From: Natrinema soli
Lineage (GTDB): Archaea > Halobacteriota > Halobacteria > Halobacteriales > Natrialbaceae
DNA: 27,341 bases
NCBI RefSeq assembly: GCF_028618695.1
Contig: NZ_JAQIVI010000121.1
Coordinates: 2,374 to 29,714, forward strand
Reading direction: 5' to 3'
Shown piece by piece: positions 1-7,462 of the stretch. Position 1 is the stretch's first letter; the number at the start of each line of letters is the position of its first letter. Below the pieces are notes generated by a model, which was not told the origin of the DNA, made no database searches, and worked only from the letters and a program-made list of their open reading frames with translations. A program made the translations under genes and the position numbers.

Positions 1-105
1 TGGACCGATGTGATGCCCCATGATTGGGTCGAATATGAAGCAAGTTTGAGCAATATATTCCGATATCGGTGTATTTTCGTACTAATCCAATAATATAAAA
101 TGTGT

Positions 106-264
106 ATGTTCGAGACCGTACTCCATACCGGCGCTGAGCATCCAGATCTCTGGTGGACACTTCTTCCAAGCCTCTTCTCGTTTGTAGTCGGGCTTGGGCT
201 AGGTTCATACTCGGACCGATTACGTAACTGGGCTAATTCGCAAACAGAACCAACCATGGAATAA
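106..264 (+). CDS. small putative membrane protein, 52 aa
   Basis: This open frame starts at ATG 106 (an in-frame ATG also lies at 100) and stops with TAA at 262-264. The product begins MFETVLHTGAEHPDLWW and carries one hydrophobic stretch at about residues 16-35 (rich in L, F, V and G), followed by a short basic/polar tail (SYSDRLRNW). That is the layout of a single-span membrane protein with a soluble C-terminus. An AT-rich TGTATTTT box at about 69-77 lies some 30 nt upstream and fits a leaderless promoter. The gene points the same way as larE, whose start lies 86 bp downstream. I do not know a function. It resembles short hypothetical proteins commonly annotated in haloarchaea, but that is a memory-based impression. 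The main doubt is its length. Confidence 0.5.
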   Translation: MFETVLHTGAEHPDLWWTLLPSLFSFVVGLGLGSYSDRLRNWANSQTEPTME

Positions 265-350
265 TCACGAGTAGTACTCACACAGCGAATCCTCTCAGAA
301 GAAGGGTGATTTCGGCATGTTTTTGCCTGAGACTGATAACCAATATCAAT

Positions 351-1262
351 ATGGTATCAATCGAAGAAACGATAACTAGTATTACTGCTGATCTCGAGAG
401 GTTTGACGGTATCCTCATTGCGTTCTCTGGAGGCGTCGACTCAAGTGTCGTAGCGGCCCTCGCCAATAAGGCGTTGGGAGAAGATGCGATTGCTTGTACA
501 GCAAAAAGCGAGACGCTTCCGGAAACTGAACTCGAAGCGACGAAACAGATTGCCGACGAAATTGGAATCCGTCACAAAGTAGTCGAATTCTCAGAACTCG
601 ATAGTGATGCCTTCCGTCGCAATGACGAAGAGCGGTGCTACCATTGTCGGACGATGCGTCTCTCGGCGATGTATGATGTGGCACGAGATCAAGGGATTGA
701 GATTGTTTGTGATGGAACAAACGCCTCTGATCCTGGTGAGGGACACCGTCCAGGGCTTCGGGCTGTCGAGGAGTTAAATGCGTACTCGCCTCTGTTAGAG
801 CATGATATTACGAAAGACGAGGTCCGAGAGATTGCTCGTAAGTTTAATCTCTCAGTCACGGACAAGCCCTCGATGGCATGTCTCTCCTCGCGAATCCCCA
901 CTGGGCTGGAGGTCACCGAGGAACGGCTGACTCGTATTGAGAAGGCCGAACAGATCCTCCGGACCTGGGGGTTCGAACAGTTTCGTGTGCGGGACCACGA
1001 CGGGCTCGCTCGTATCGAAGTGGCGTCTGACGAACTGGAAGCGGCACTCGATCTCGACTTCGTTCGGACAGCCCGAAAGCACATCGCTGATCTGGGGTTC
1101 GACCATGTGACGCTGGACCTCCATGGCTATCAGACCGGTAGTGTGAGTCCAGAGACCAACAACGCCGGAACTGACACCTCGTCCAACGAAAATAGCAATG
1201 ATCCAGTCGGCGAAGATGTGTTCGTTGGCGATGATTCAACCGCCGCGAACAGGTCACAATAA
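351..1262 (+). CDS. larE: LarE, ATP-dependent sulfur insertase for the nickel-pincer cofactor
   Basis: LarE adenylates the carboxylates of pyridinium-3,5-biscarboxylic acid mononucleotide and replaces them with thiocarboxylates while building the nickel-pincer nucleotide of LarA enzymes. The start is ATG 351, because the protein aligns from MVSIEETI; the preceding in-frame ATG at 306 adds a non-conserved 15-residue leader. The product is 303 aa, close to the family's usual ~270-280 aa plus a variable, low-complexity acidic tail after about residue 265. The PP-loop SGGVDS is at residues 26-31. C96 and C99 (ERCYHC) and C177 (PSMACLSSRIP) form the three-cysteine pattern known from [4Fe-4S]-type LarE proteins; the single-cysteine type sacrifices its own sulfur. 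The gene is convergent with larB, with one base between the two stop codons. The family call is firm; the cluster type is inferred from the cysteines. Confidence 0.93.
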   Translation: MVSIEETITSITADLERFDGILIAFSGGVDSSVVAALANKALGEDAIACTAKSETLPETELEATKQIADEIGIRHKVVEFSELDSDAFRRNDEERCYHCRTMRLSAMYDVARDQGIEIVCDGTNASDPGEGHRPGLRAVEELNAYSPLLEHDITKDEVREIARKFNLSVTDKPSMACLSSRIPTGLEVTEERLTRIEKAEQILRTWGFEQFRVRDHDGLARIEVASDELEAALDLDFVRTARKHIADLGFDHVTLDLHGYQTGSVSPETNNAGTDTSSNENSNDPVGEDVFVGDDSTAANRSQ

Positions 1263-1263
1263 C

Positions 1264-2010
1264 CTACTCGCGTGCGGTCTGCGCTGCTTGGGCGCCAGCG
1301 ACAAACCCGGCGTCAATGTTAACGACACTGAGGACGGTACAAGACTGGAGCATCCCCAGTAGAGCAGCTTTGCCATCTGCGCCCGCCCCATAGCCAATCG
1401 AGACCGGGAGACCGATAACTGGGGCATCAACCATTCCGGCGACGACTGTCGGCAACGCCCCTTCTCGTCCGGCAGCAACGATAACACAGTCAGCGTCATC
1501 GAATTGGTGCCGTTCTGCGAACATTCGATGGATTCCAGCAACGCCGACATCGTAGATGGTCTTGACCTCGCAGCCCATCTCACGGGCGGTGACAGCTGCC
1601 TCTTCTGCGACTGGGATGTCTGATGTTCCTCCTGTAAGGACAGCGACTGTCCCGTCAGTCTCTGGCGGTTCATACTCTGCGGTTCGCAGGACCATGATTT
1701 GGGCCTGGTCAATCCATTCGACTTCGGCTGCTGACGACTGGACGTCTTCGAGCGCTGTCTTAGCCTCGTTGTCGATCCGAGTTGCGATCACTCTATCTTT
1801 CTTCTCTAGTGCTTGCTCCGCAATCGAAGCCACTTCTGCCGGGCGTTTTCCTTCCGCGAGGACAACCTCTGGGACGCCGTTGCGGTCCTCTCGACGCGTA
1901 TCGAAACGGGCGAAGTCATCCACGCGTGTGAACCCTTCAATACGCTCACGCGCCTCCGCGACACTTAACTCGCCCTCCGAGACGTCTTCGAGGATCGGTT
2001 CGAGGTCCAT
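1264..2010 (-). CDS. larB: LarB, pyridinium-3,5-biscarboxylic acid mononucleotide synthase
   Basis: LarB carboxylates and hydrolyses nicotinic acid adenine dinucleotide, the first step in making the nickel-pincer cofactor. The product is 248 aa, a normal length. The C-terminal half has the PurE/AIR-carboxylase-like fold signature: TVAVLTGGTSDIPVAEEA near residue 122, YDVGVAGIHR near 154, AAGREGALPTVVAG near 180, PVIGLPVSIGYG near 198, and ending GMLQSCTVLSVVNIDAGF. The cysteine in the last motif occupies the place of the family's nucleophilic cysteine. The N-terminal half carries the usual helical domain with FDTRREDRNGVPEVV, a typical LarB segment. The ATG at 2010 lies 2 bp after the larA stop, so larA and larB are almost certainly co-transcribed. 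Recognition is strong. Confidence 0.93.
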   Translation of the reverse strand: MDLEPILEDVSEGELSVAEARERIEGFTRVDDFARFDTRREDRNGVPEVVLAEGKRPAEVASIAEQALEKKDRVIATRIDNEAKTALEDVQSSAAEVEWIDQAQIMVLRTAEYEPPETDGTVAVLTGGTSDIPVAEEAAVTAREMGCEVKTIYDVGVAGIHRMFAERHQFDDADCVIVAAGREGALPTVVAGMVDAPVIGLPVSIGYGAGADGKAALLGMLQSCTVLSVVNIDAGFVAGAQAAQTARE

Positions 2011-2012
2011 GT

Positions 2013-3344
2013 CTACTCTTGGGGTGACGGCGCTGCGAACTGGCCGTCGTCGAACTCGATTGGCTCCGGTTGGCTAACAACGCGCAGGTCGTCTCTCTTC
2101 CGGGCCTCTTCGATAAGTGCCTCGGACCCATAGAATCGGCCTAGGTGCATTGTGTCGCGTGCACGGATCACTCGCAGATCCTCAGTGTCGATCACACCGA
2201 TTGTCGACAGAGCAGCAACTAGCCCCGCACGGTCAGTCTCGACTGCTGGTGGGAGACGAACTCCACGGATCGTGCTGGCAGTGATCGCATTGATCAGCGT
2301 GTCCGGTGCGTTCACTTCAGTTACGATATCTTCGTGGACGAAGTCTGCTGATCCCATTCCCATGGCGTTGCCATGGGTTGTTTCGGTCAGTCCGCGGACG
2401 TAGATGCGTTTAATATCAGGAAGATCGGGTTCGGGCTCATTGATTGCGAACGGGCGTCGCCCGATGACATTGGTATCCATGCCCTGCCCGCTAATGTCTT
2501 TGCCTTGTTCGTCGAGGACGAGGACATCGACTTCGTCAAATGGGATCTTAGGCATGATCTCATAAGCGGTCTCGAGTAGTTCAGCCTCGCGGTCGAGGAA
2601 GCCATCGGGTCGGATTCCCTCAATATAGCCTGTATCATCGTGTTGATCCTCGACGACGGCGACGCCGCCGACGATTGGCAGCGACTCCAGCAGCTGCGAG
2701 GTGATCTCGGGGATCATGTTGCGGAAACTCCAGTTGACAGCCCATTCATGAGCAATCTTGGCCCCGCGTTGTTTCCCCATTCCGATCACCATCATTTTCG
2801 AGAGCCCACTCTCAACAGTTCCGTCAAAGTCAGTGTGGGGCTTGATCCGATTGACAGGCAGAATGGCATCAGCGCCTGCAGCATTCGCGTCGGCAACAAC
2901 CGGAACACCACGGTCGGGGGTCTCGCCAACCTGAACAACCTCCATGCTCGAGCGGATCTTACACCCGACTTTCTCTTCGGTTATGCCCAGCGACTCGAGC
3001 ATTTCTCGTTGCCCCTCCGCGGTTGCGCCACCGTGGCTTCCCATTGCGGGGAAAATAAATGGTTCATAGCCGAAGTCCTCGAGGCGTTCGATCACACCAC
3101 GGACGAGCAACGGGAGGTTCGCGATCCCCCGGCTCCCGACACCGACAGCAACTTCACCGCCCTCGGGGATGTCCTCGAGGACAAGATTCTCTACTGCATC
3201 ACCAGCACGCTCAGGAATCTGATCGGCTGGGATGGGATCTGTATCCCACACCTGTTCGATGACCCCCAGCTTCGGAAGCTCGGTTTCACCGCACGCTTCG
3301 AGTACTGTCTCCTCTGGGACGGCTAATTCGGAACGCGAACCCAT
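2013..3344 (-). CDS. LarA-family nickel-pincer-dependent 2-hydroxyacid racemase/epimerase
   Basis: LarA-family (DUF2088) enzymes invert the configuration at C2 of 2-hydroxyacids by hydride transfer on a Ni-pincer cofactor bound to a lysine. I chose ATG 3344 (443 aa) over an upstream GTG at 3365, because a TTTTACG box at 3372-3378 sits about 30 nt before it. H104 lies in MGSHGGAT, H170 in NRIKPHTDF, K183 in SGLSKMM and H199 in GAKIAHEW. K183 and H199 are 16 residues apart, the same spacing as K184 and H200 in the Lactiplantibacillus enzyme, so they are the likely cofactor lysine and nickel ligand; H104 and H170 would be the catalytic histidines. The larB gene follows 2 bp downstream. The substrate cannot be read from sequence. 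Genes nearby for four-carbon acid sugars and glycerate make tetronates or glycerate plausible, rather than lactate. Confidence 0.85.
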   Translation of the reverse strand: MGSRSELAVPEETVLEACGETELPKLGVIEQVWDTDPIPADQIPERAGDAVENLVLEDIPEGGEVAVGVGSRGIANLPLLVRGVIERLEDFGYEPFIFPAMGSHGGATAEGQREMLESLGITEEKVGCKIRSSMEVVQVGETPDRGVPVVADANAAGADAILPVNRIKPHTDFDGTVESGLSKMMVIGMGKQRGAKIAHEWAVNWSFRNMIPEITSQLLESLPIVGGVAVVEDQHDDTGYIEGIRPDGFLDREAELLETAYEIMPKIPFDEVDVLVLDEQGKDISGQGMDTNVIGRRPFAINEPEPDLPDIKRIYVRGLTETTHGNAMGMGSADFVHEDIVTEVNAPDTLINAITASTIRGVRLPPAVETDRAGLVAALSTIGVIDTEDLRVIRARDTMHLGRFYGSEALIEEARKRDDLRVVSQPEPIEFDDGQFAAPSPQE

Positions 3345-3449
3345 ACTAAGAGAATGAGAGATCACTCTTTCGTAAAAGGATATGGATTTCAGATGTAATT
3401 GTTGCTATCCAGGGTACTATGGTTATAGACGAGATGATCATTGTCAGCC
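3345..3449. promoter_or_regulatory. divergent promoter region, larAB / glycerate kinase
   Basis: This 105-bp gap separates the start codons of two divergent genes. On the plus strand TTATAG at 3423-3428 lies about 22-27 nt before ATG 3450. On the minus strand TTTTACG (3378 to 3372) lies 28-34 nt before ATG 3344. Both spacings suit leaderless haloarchaeal transcripts. A shared regulator could control both genes, but I see no clear palindrome here. Confidence 0.4.
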
Positions 3450-4775
3450 ATGATAGGAAATCGTCAACATATCAGTGGCAGCGATGCACAAGAGGTGGCG
3501 CTGGACTGTGTCACGGCCGGTATTGAGGCGGCGAATCCAGAAACCGTCATTCCAGAGCGAATCTCGATCGATGGTAATGACCTAACGGTAGCCGGTACGC
3601 CATACGATCTCGGGGATTACGAGCGCGTGCTGATCGTTGGTGGAGGCAACGCGGCTGCCACTGTCGCACGAGCCCTTGAGGATGTGCTTGGGGACCGGCT
3701 CGCCGGCGGTGTCGTCGTGACGGATAATCCGATTGAGACGGCATCAGTCTCTGTACTCCCAAGCGACCATCCCGTTCCGAGTGAACGCGGTGTGGAAAGC
3801 ACTCGCGAGTTACTGTCGGTTGCCGACGAAGCTACTGAAGACGATTTCGTACTCGCTGTGATTACGGGTGGTGGGAGCGCACTTCTTCCCGCTCCCGCAG
3901 CTGACATCTCTCTCGCGGACCTTCAGAAGACCACGGAGGCACTGCTGGCTTCAGGTGCCACTATCCACGAGATCAATGCAGTTCGCAAACATCTCTCCGA
4001 CGTCAAGGGCGGGCAACTTGCCGCGACGCTGGCGCCCGCGACAGTTGTCGGAGTAATCTTCAGCGATGTTGTGGGGAATGATCTTGATGTAATTGCGAGT
4101 GGGCCGATTACGCCGGATCAGTCGACGTTCGAGGATGCGCTGGACGTTATGGACCGGTACGATGTTGATTTCCCTACTGCTGTTGTCGACCGACTTCGAC
4201 GCGGTGCCAACGGCGAGATTGAGGAGACACCAGATACAGGTAATCGCGCGTTCAGGGATGTTGATCCCCATATCGTCGCGGATGGGAACACTGCACTACG
4301 CAGCGCAGCGGCCGTCGCCAGTGAGCAGGGGTACGAAACGTTGATCCTCAGCTCTCGTATTCGTGGCGAGGCCAAGGAGGCAGCCAAAACAATGGCTGCA
4401 ATTGCGGAGGAATGTATAGCGACTGGAGAGCCAGTCGAACCGCCGGCTGTGCTACTCTCTGGTGGGGAAACAACGGTGACGATTACTGGCGACGGGACTG
4501 GTGGCCCGAACCAGGAGTTTATACTGAGCGCCGCGCTTGAACGCTCAGAGCCAGGAATCACTGTAGCAAGCGTGGATACAGACGGAATCGACGGAAAATC
4601 CGATGTCGCTGGTGGTATCGTTGGAGTCGACGCTGATTTACCGCACGCCGAAGTACAGGAGGCGCTCGCGAACAACGATGCCGGTGGATTCCTCGAGCGT
4701 CACGATGGTGTGATTCTGACAGGAGCGACAAATACGAACGTCAACGATTTGCGGATATTCGTCGTCGAGGACTAG
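3450..4775 (+). CDS. glycerate 2-kinase, MOFRL family
   Basis: This cytosolic kinase would phosphorylate D-glycerate to 2-phosphoglycerate, delivering it to lower glycolysis. The start is ATG 3450 (441 aa), although a TTG three codons upstream at 3441 is possible. The N-terminal DUF4147 domain shows VLIVGGGNAAA near residues 60-70, SDHPVP near 105-110, VITGGGSALLPAP near 138-149, and NAVRKHLSDVKGGQLA near 176-191, followed by SDVVGNDLDVIASGP. The C-terminal MOFRL domain begins near residue 325 with LLSGGETTVT and GTGGPNQEF. Length and motif order are normal. The gene is divergent from larAB, which could mean that a glycerate racemase and a kinase act together. The IS630 element is inserted about 40 bp downstream of its stop. 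Related proteins include hydroxypyruvate reductase-type annotations (TtuD), but the MOFRL architecture favours the kinase. Confidence 0.9.
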   Translation: MIGNRQHISGSDAQEVALDCVTAGIEAANPETVIPERISIDGNDLTVAGTPYDLGDYERVLIVGGGNAAATVARALEDVLGDRLAGGVVVTDNPIETASVSVLPSDHPVPSERGVESTRELLSVADEATEDDFVLAVITGGGSALLPAPAADISLADLQKTTEALLASGATIHEINAVRKHLSDVKGGQLAATLAPATVVGVIFSDVVGNDLDVIASGPITPDQSTFEDALDVMDRYDVDFPTAVVDRLRRGANGEIEETPDTGNRAFRDVDPHIVADGNTALRSAAAVASEQGYETLILSSRIRGEAKEAAKTMAAIAEECIATGEPVEPPAVLLSGGETTVTITGDGTGGPNQEFILSAALERSEPGITVASVDTDGIDGKSDVAGGIVGVDADLPHAEVQEALANNDAGGFLERHDGVILTGATNTNVNDLRIFVVED

Positions 4776-4813
4776 TAGCGGACACCAATTACTTTTCGAT
4801 CGCTGCCTCAGTA

Positions 4814-4827
4814 GTACCGTCCCAACC
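4814..4827 (+). repeat. left terminal inverted repeat of IS630 element
   Basis: GTACCGTCCCAACC matches the reverse complement of 6010-6023 at 13 of 14 positions; the mismatch is the outermost base. TA precedes it. Confidence 0.7.
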
Positions 4828-4869
4828 ATGGACAGCTAGGTTATCTCCTCCGAGCGCGTATCTACAGGA

Positions 4870-6000
4870 ATGAGCCGGAAGAAGTACAACGTCGATCTCT
4901 CAGAAGAAGAACGTACTGAACTCGAAGAGTTCGTTACGAAGGGTACACACCGGGCAGAAGCAATCAACCGCGCAAAGATCCTCCTGAAGGCTGATGACGG
5001 GCTCACAGATGCGGCCATCTGTGAGCACGTCGGGTGTTCGATCGGGACACCCCATCGGGCCCGCAAAGCGTACTCCGAGCGAGGGATTGCGGCGATGAAT
5101 CGCCGCAAACCCGACAGAGACTACACGCCGAAGCTTGACGGGTGTGCTGAAGCACATCTCGTCGATCTCGCCTGTTCAGAGCCACCAGAAGGCCGATCCC
5201 GCTGGACGTACGCACTTCTCGCTGACCGCCTTGTCACGCTTGAGAAGATCGAGTTCGACTCGATCTCCGAGGAAACCATCCGACAACGGTTAAAAAACGA
5301 CCTGAAGCCACACCGCTCTGAGTACTGGCTTATTCCGCCCAAAGAGAACGCAGAGTTCGTCTATCGGATGGAAACGATCCTTTCTCTTTACGAAGAGCCG
5401 TACGACGAGACCCATCTAGTCATCTGTTTCGACGAGTCCAGCAAGGAACTTCACAAGCACGTCCGCGATCCGCTCCCGGCATCACCGGGAGCGGTCGCTC
5501 GAACAGATCACCACTACGAACGCAATGGGAAACGAATGCTTCACCTGGCGACTGAGCCGTTAACTGGCCGGTGTCGTCTCCATGTGACTGAACGACGGCG
5601 GACTTGTGAATGGATCGACTGTATGCAGGCGATTGCCGACGACTACCCGGATGCGGTCTGCATCCGGGTAGTCTTGGACAACCTCAGCACGCACAATCTG
5701 GCTGCCTTCTATCGGTTCTTCCCGCCCGAGAAAGCACGCGAGTATCTCGATCGTTTCGAGTTCTACTACACGCCCACGCACGGAAGTTGGCTGAATATGG
5801 CCGAACTTGTCTGGAGCACGCTCCAGACCCAGTGTCTCAACCACCGAATTCCGGACGCAGCGACCCTCCAGTCGGAGGTCGCTGCGTGGGAAGCTGAACG
5901 CAATAAGTTGGATATCATGATCAACTGGCAATTCATAAACAAAGACGCTCGACCGAAACTGCACCGGCTCTATCCGACTATCGAGGAGGCTGAGAACTAG
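4870..6000 (+). CDS. IS630 family transposase
   Basis: This DDE transposase would cut and paste its element at TA sites. The product is 376 aa and full length. The N-terminal helix-turn-helix (about residues 30-80) contains RAKILLKADDGLTDAAICEHVG. A second winged-helix linker runs to about 160. The catalytic core has D188 (VICFDESSK), D270 (VVLDNLSTH) and E312 (HGSWLNMAELVWS), with the family's GSWLNMAE motif intact, so the enzyme is probably active. The coding sequence holds at least five long inverted repeats (see the repeat entry and the findings). Recognition is firm; the IS subgroup is not assigned. Confidence 0.95.
   Translation: MSRKKYNVDLSEEERTELEEFVTKGTHRAEAINRAKILLKADDGLTDAAICEHVGCSIGTPHRARKAYSERGIAAMNRRKPDRDYTPKLDGCAEAHLVDLACSEPPEGRSRWTYALLADRLVTLEKIEFDSISEETIRQRLKNDLKPHRSEYWLIPPKENAEFVYRMETILSLYEEPYDETHLVICFDESSKELHKHVRDPLPASPGAVARTDHHYERNGKRMLHLATEPLTGRCRLHVTERRRTCEWIDCMQAIADDYPDAVCIRVVLDNLSTHNLAAFYRFFPPEKAREYLDRFEFYYTPTHGSWLNMAELVWSTLQTQCLNHRIPDAATLQSEVAAWEAERNKLDIMINWQFINKDARPKLHRLYPTIEEAEN
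5001..5887 (+). repeat. series of five stem-loop inverted repeats inside the IS630 transposase gene
   Basis: Five stems were read directly. 5001-5011 pairs with 5016-5026 (11 bp perfect, 4-nt loop). 5087-5096 pairs with 5099-5108 (10 bp perfect, 2-nt loop). 5465-5479 pairs with 5485-5498 (14 bp with one bulged base, 5-nt loop). 5641-5654 pairs with 5660-5673 (14 bp perfect, 5-nt loop). 5855-5869 pairs with 5874-5887 (14 bp with one bulge, 4-nt loop). All lie within codons of the transposase. Confidence 0.8.
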
Positions 6001-6009
6001 TCACTCGAC

Positions 6010-6023
6010 GGTTGGGACGGTAG
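6010..6023 (-). repeat. right terminal inverted repeat of IS630 element
   Basis: GGTTGGGACGGTAG is the partner of the repeat at 4814-4827 and is followed by TA, the probable duplicated target. Confidence 0.7.
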
Positions 6024-6117
6024 TAGCGGATCTCAAGTCATTAGAACAGTAGTGTGAACCACTAACTATCATTCCAGTTTCTGTAGAAAGAAGTATCAGC
6101 TCTCCCGAAGTATGCTA

Positions 6118-7128
6118 CTACTCATCGCCGCCTGCCGAGGCTGTGTCTACTCTAACGGTATCAGGCTCATCTACAGGGCTGGGTTCTTCGTCTCCCGGTT
6201 CTTCGCCGTTCACCTTCCTGTATACGAAACTTGCCAGTGCAGGCGCTAAGAGCGCAGTCACGATTGTCGACGCTGCAATCTGTGGTGTCGCTATGGTTGC
6301 TGCCTGCCGCATAGCGGGATCAGCAGCGGCGACAGCTTCGGGCGTCGCAACCGCATTCCCGGCCGTACTCGATGCGGATGCACCCGCTACGCCGGAGCCA
6401 CCCGAAGCTCGATCAGCGAGAATGTTGAAGATGCCGCCGATGAGTACGGTCATAACACCCAGTAGGATACCCGCTGCACCGGCAGTGACCAGCATCGAGA
6501 AGTCGATCCCGGCGCCCAGCGGGAACGCGAAGAACGGAATCAAGACCGGGCCAGCACTCGTGAGGAACTCACGCATCTCAGGATCAAGGTTCCCGAGGAC
6601 CATCCCAATCAGAATCGGGACAACAACCGACACGATATCTAGGAATGGAATCGAGGCGATCCCGGCTGTCCCAAGCGCAACCATGGTCAGGAACGGACCG
6701 TCGTTAATGGAAATAATCGAGATCGCCCCGACATCGGTCTCGTCGCCCATATCGCCAACCAGTGCGGCATACAGGCCCCCGTTCGTGTTCGTCATTGCTC
6801 CAATAATTGCAAGCGACGAGAGTCCAAATAGGCTGTTGCCGAGGAAGTTGGCCACAATCAGCCCGATCCCCATTCCGACAAGGAACTTCGTCGCGGTGAT
6901 CGCTGTCCCTTGCTTGAGAGCTTGGGGTGCTTCATTAACCGTAATTCCAGCTCCCATGCAGACTAGGAAGGCGGCAATCAGCGGCAACGCTCCATCTTTG
7001 AATAGCGCCGTTGTGAATCCACCGACCTCCAACGCCTGGGGAAAGAAAGTGTTTATCACTGCCCCAAGAACCAGCGGAATTACCATCATCCCACCAGGAA
7101 TCGACTCGATGGTCTGTTTGATCTTCAT
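6118..7128 (-). CDS. 2-keto-3-deoxygluconate permease family transporter (KdgT-like)
   Basis: This is an inner-membrane carrier of the KdgT family, which moves 2-keto-3-deoxygluconate and related sugar acids with a cation. The start is ATG 7128 (336 aa, near the usual ~330), since the family homology begins with [19 protein letters not shown]; the in-frame ATG at 7173 adds a charged leader. About ten hydrophobic segments are visible. The signature [18 protein letters not shown] with [10 protein letters not shown] lies in the middle (about residues 130-165). One extramembrane loop is an Ala/Ser-rich insert ([16 protein letters not shown]), and the C-terminus is an acidic tail typical of halophiles. 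It lies downstream of pdxA on the same strand, 334 bp away, and so may have its own promoter. Context suggests it imports the tetronate or other sugar acid used by the kinase and PdxA. Confidence 0.87.
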   Translation of the reverse strand: MKIKQTIESIPGGMMVIPLVLGAVINTFFPQALEVGGFTTALFKDGALPLIAAFLVCMGAGITVNEAPQALKQGTAITATKFLVGMGIGLIVANFLGNSLFGLSSLAIIGAMTNTNGGLYAALVGDMGDETDVGAISIISINDGPFLTMVALGTAGIASIPFLDIVSVVVPILIGMVLGNLDPEMREFLTSAGPVLIPFFAFPLGAGIDFSMLVTAGAAGILLGVMTVLIGGIFNILADRASGGSGVAGASASSTAGNAVATPEAVAAADPAMRQAATIATPQIAASTIVTALLAPALASFVYRKVNGEEPGDEEPSPVDEPDTVRVDTASAGGDE

Positions 7129-7462
7129 TGTTCGCTCTCGGAACTGAAAGTCACTGTCAGCTGTTTTTCCCACTTTGCAGTCGATGTACTACGGTCTCTT
7201 CTACTGCAGGCTGGCTTGGCAAACATTCCAATGATTGTTATAGAACATAGGTAAAAAAACGTTACGGATAGTTGTGATACGATGACAATACTACACTCCA
7301 TACCAGGAATGTTCAGTCGTCTATATCGATCCGAATATACACTTCAGTTACAGTAGCTGCGTGGAAGTGAGAAGACCCGCCTATCTAGGTAGCAACTAGG
7401 GGGAAACCAGAACTGAGAGAATAGAGCAACTGACTGCCAGATTCCCTGTACTGGAATAAGTG
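7129..7462 (-). promoter_or_regulatory. kdgT upstream spacer with AT-rich elements and two inverted-repeat pairs
   Basis: This 334-bp stretch has no gene. An A7 run at 7253-7259 gives a T-run on the minus strand and could terminate the kinase-pdxA transcript or belong to a promoter. ATTCC-N7-GGAAT at 7441-7457 sits just after the pdxA stop. AACATTCC (7222-7229) and GGAATGTT (7306-7313) form a second inverted pair with a wide spacing. None is proven to be an operator. Confidence 0.3.

Larger units (their letters stand above)
4814..6023 (+). mobile_element. IS630-family insertion sequence, apparently complete
   Basis: The element is about 1.2 kb. It has one full-length transposase gene, near-perfect 14-bp terminal inverted repeats at 4814-4827 and 6010-6023, and a TA dinucleotide directly outside each end (4812-4813 and 6024-6025). 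IS630 elements insert at and duplicate TA. It separates the glycerate kinase gene from the permease gene and interrupts no recognisable reading frame. Its intact gene suggests recent arrival. The exact tips are inferred from the repeats. Confidence 0.75.

Noticed and set aside
4773..6030. Ten-base direct repeat TAGTAGCGGA at 4773-4782 and 6021-6030 as a target duplication of the IS630 element
   Set aside because: IS630 elements duplicate only TA, and the terminal inverted repeats place the ends at 4814 and 6023, not at these positions. Coincidence, or a trace of an older event.
6143..7147. 334-codon plus-strand frame opposite the permease
   Set aside because: It is a mirror of the KdgT-type gene, with low-complexity Pro/Ser/Ala composition and no family resemblance, as is common opposite G+C-rich halophile genes.
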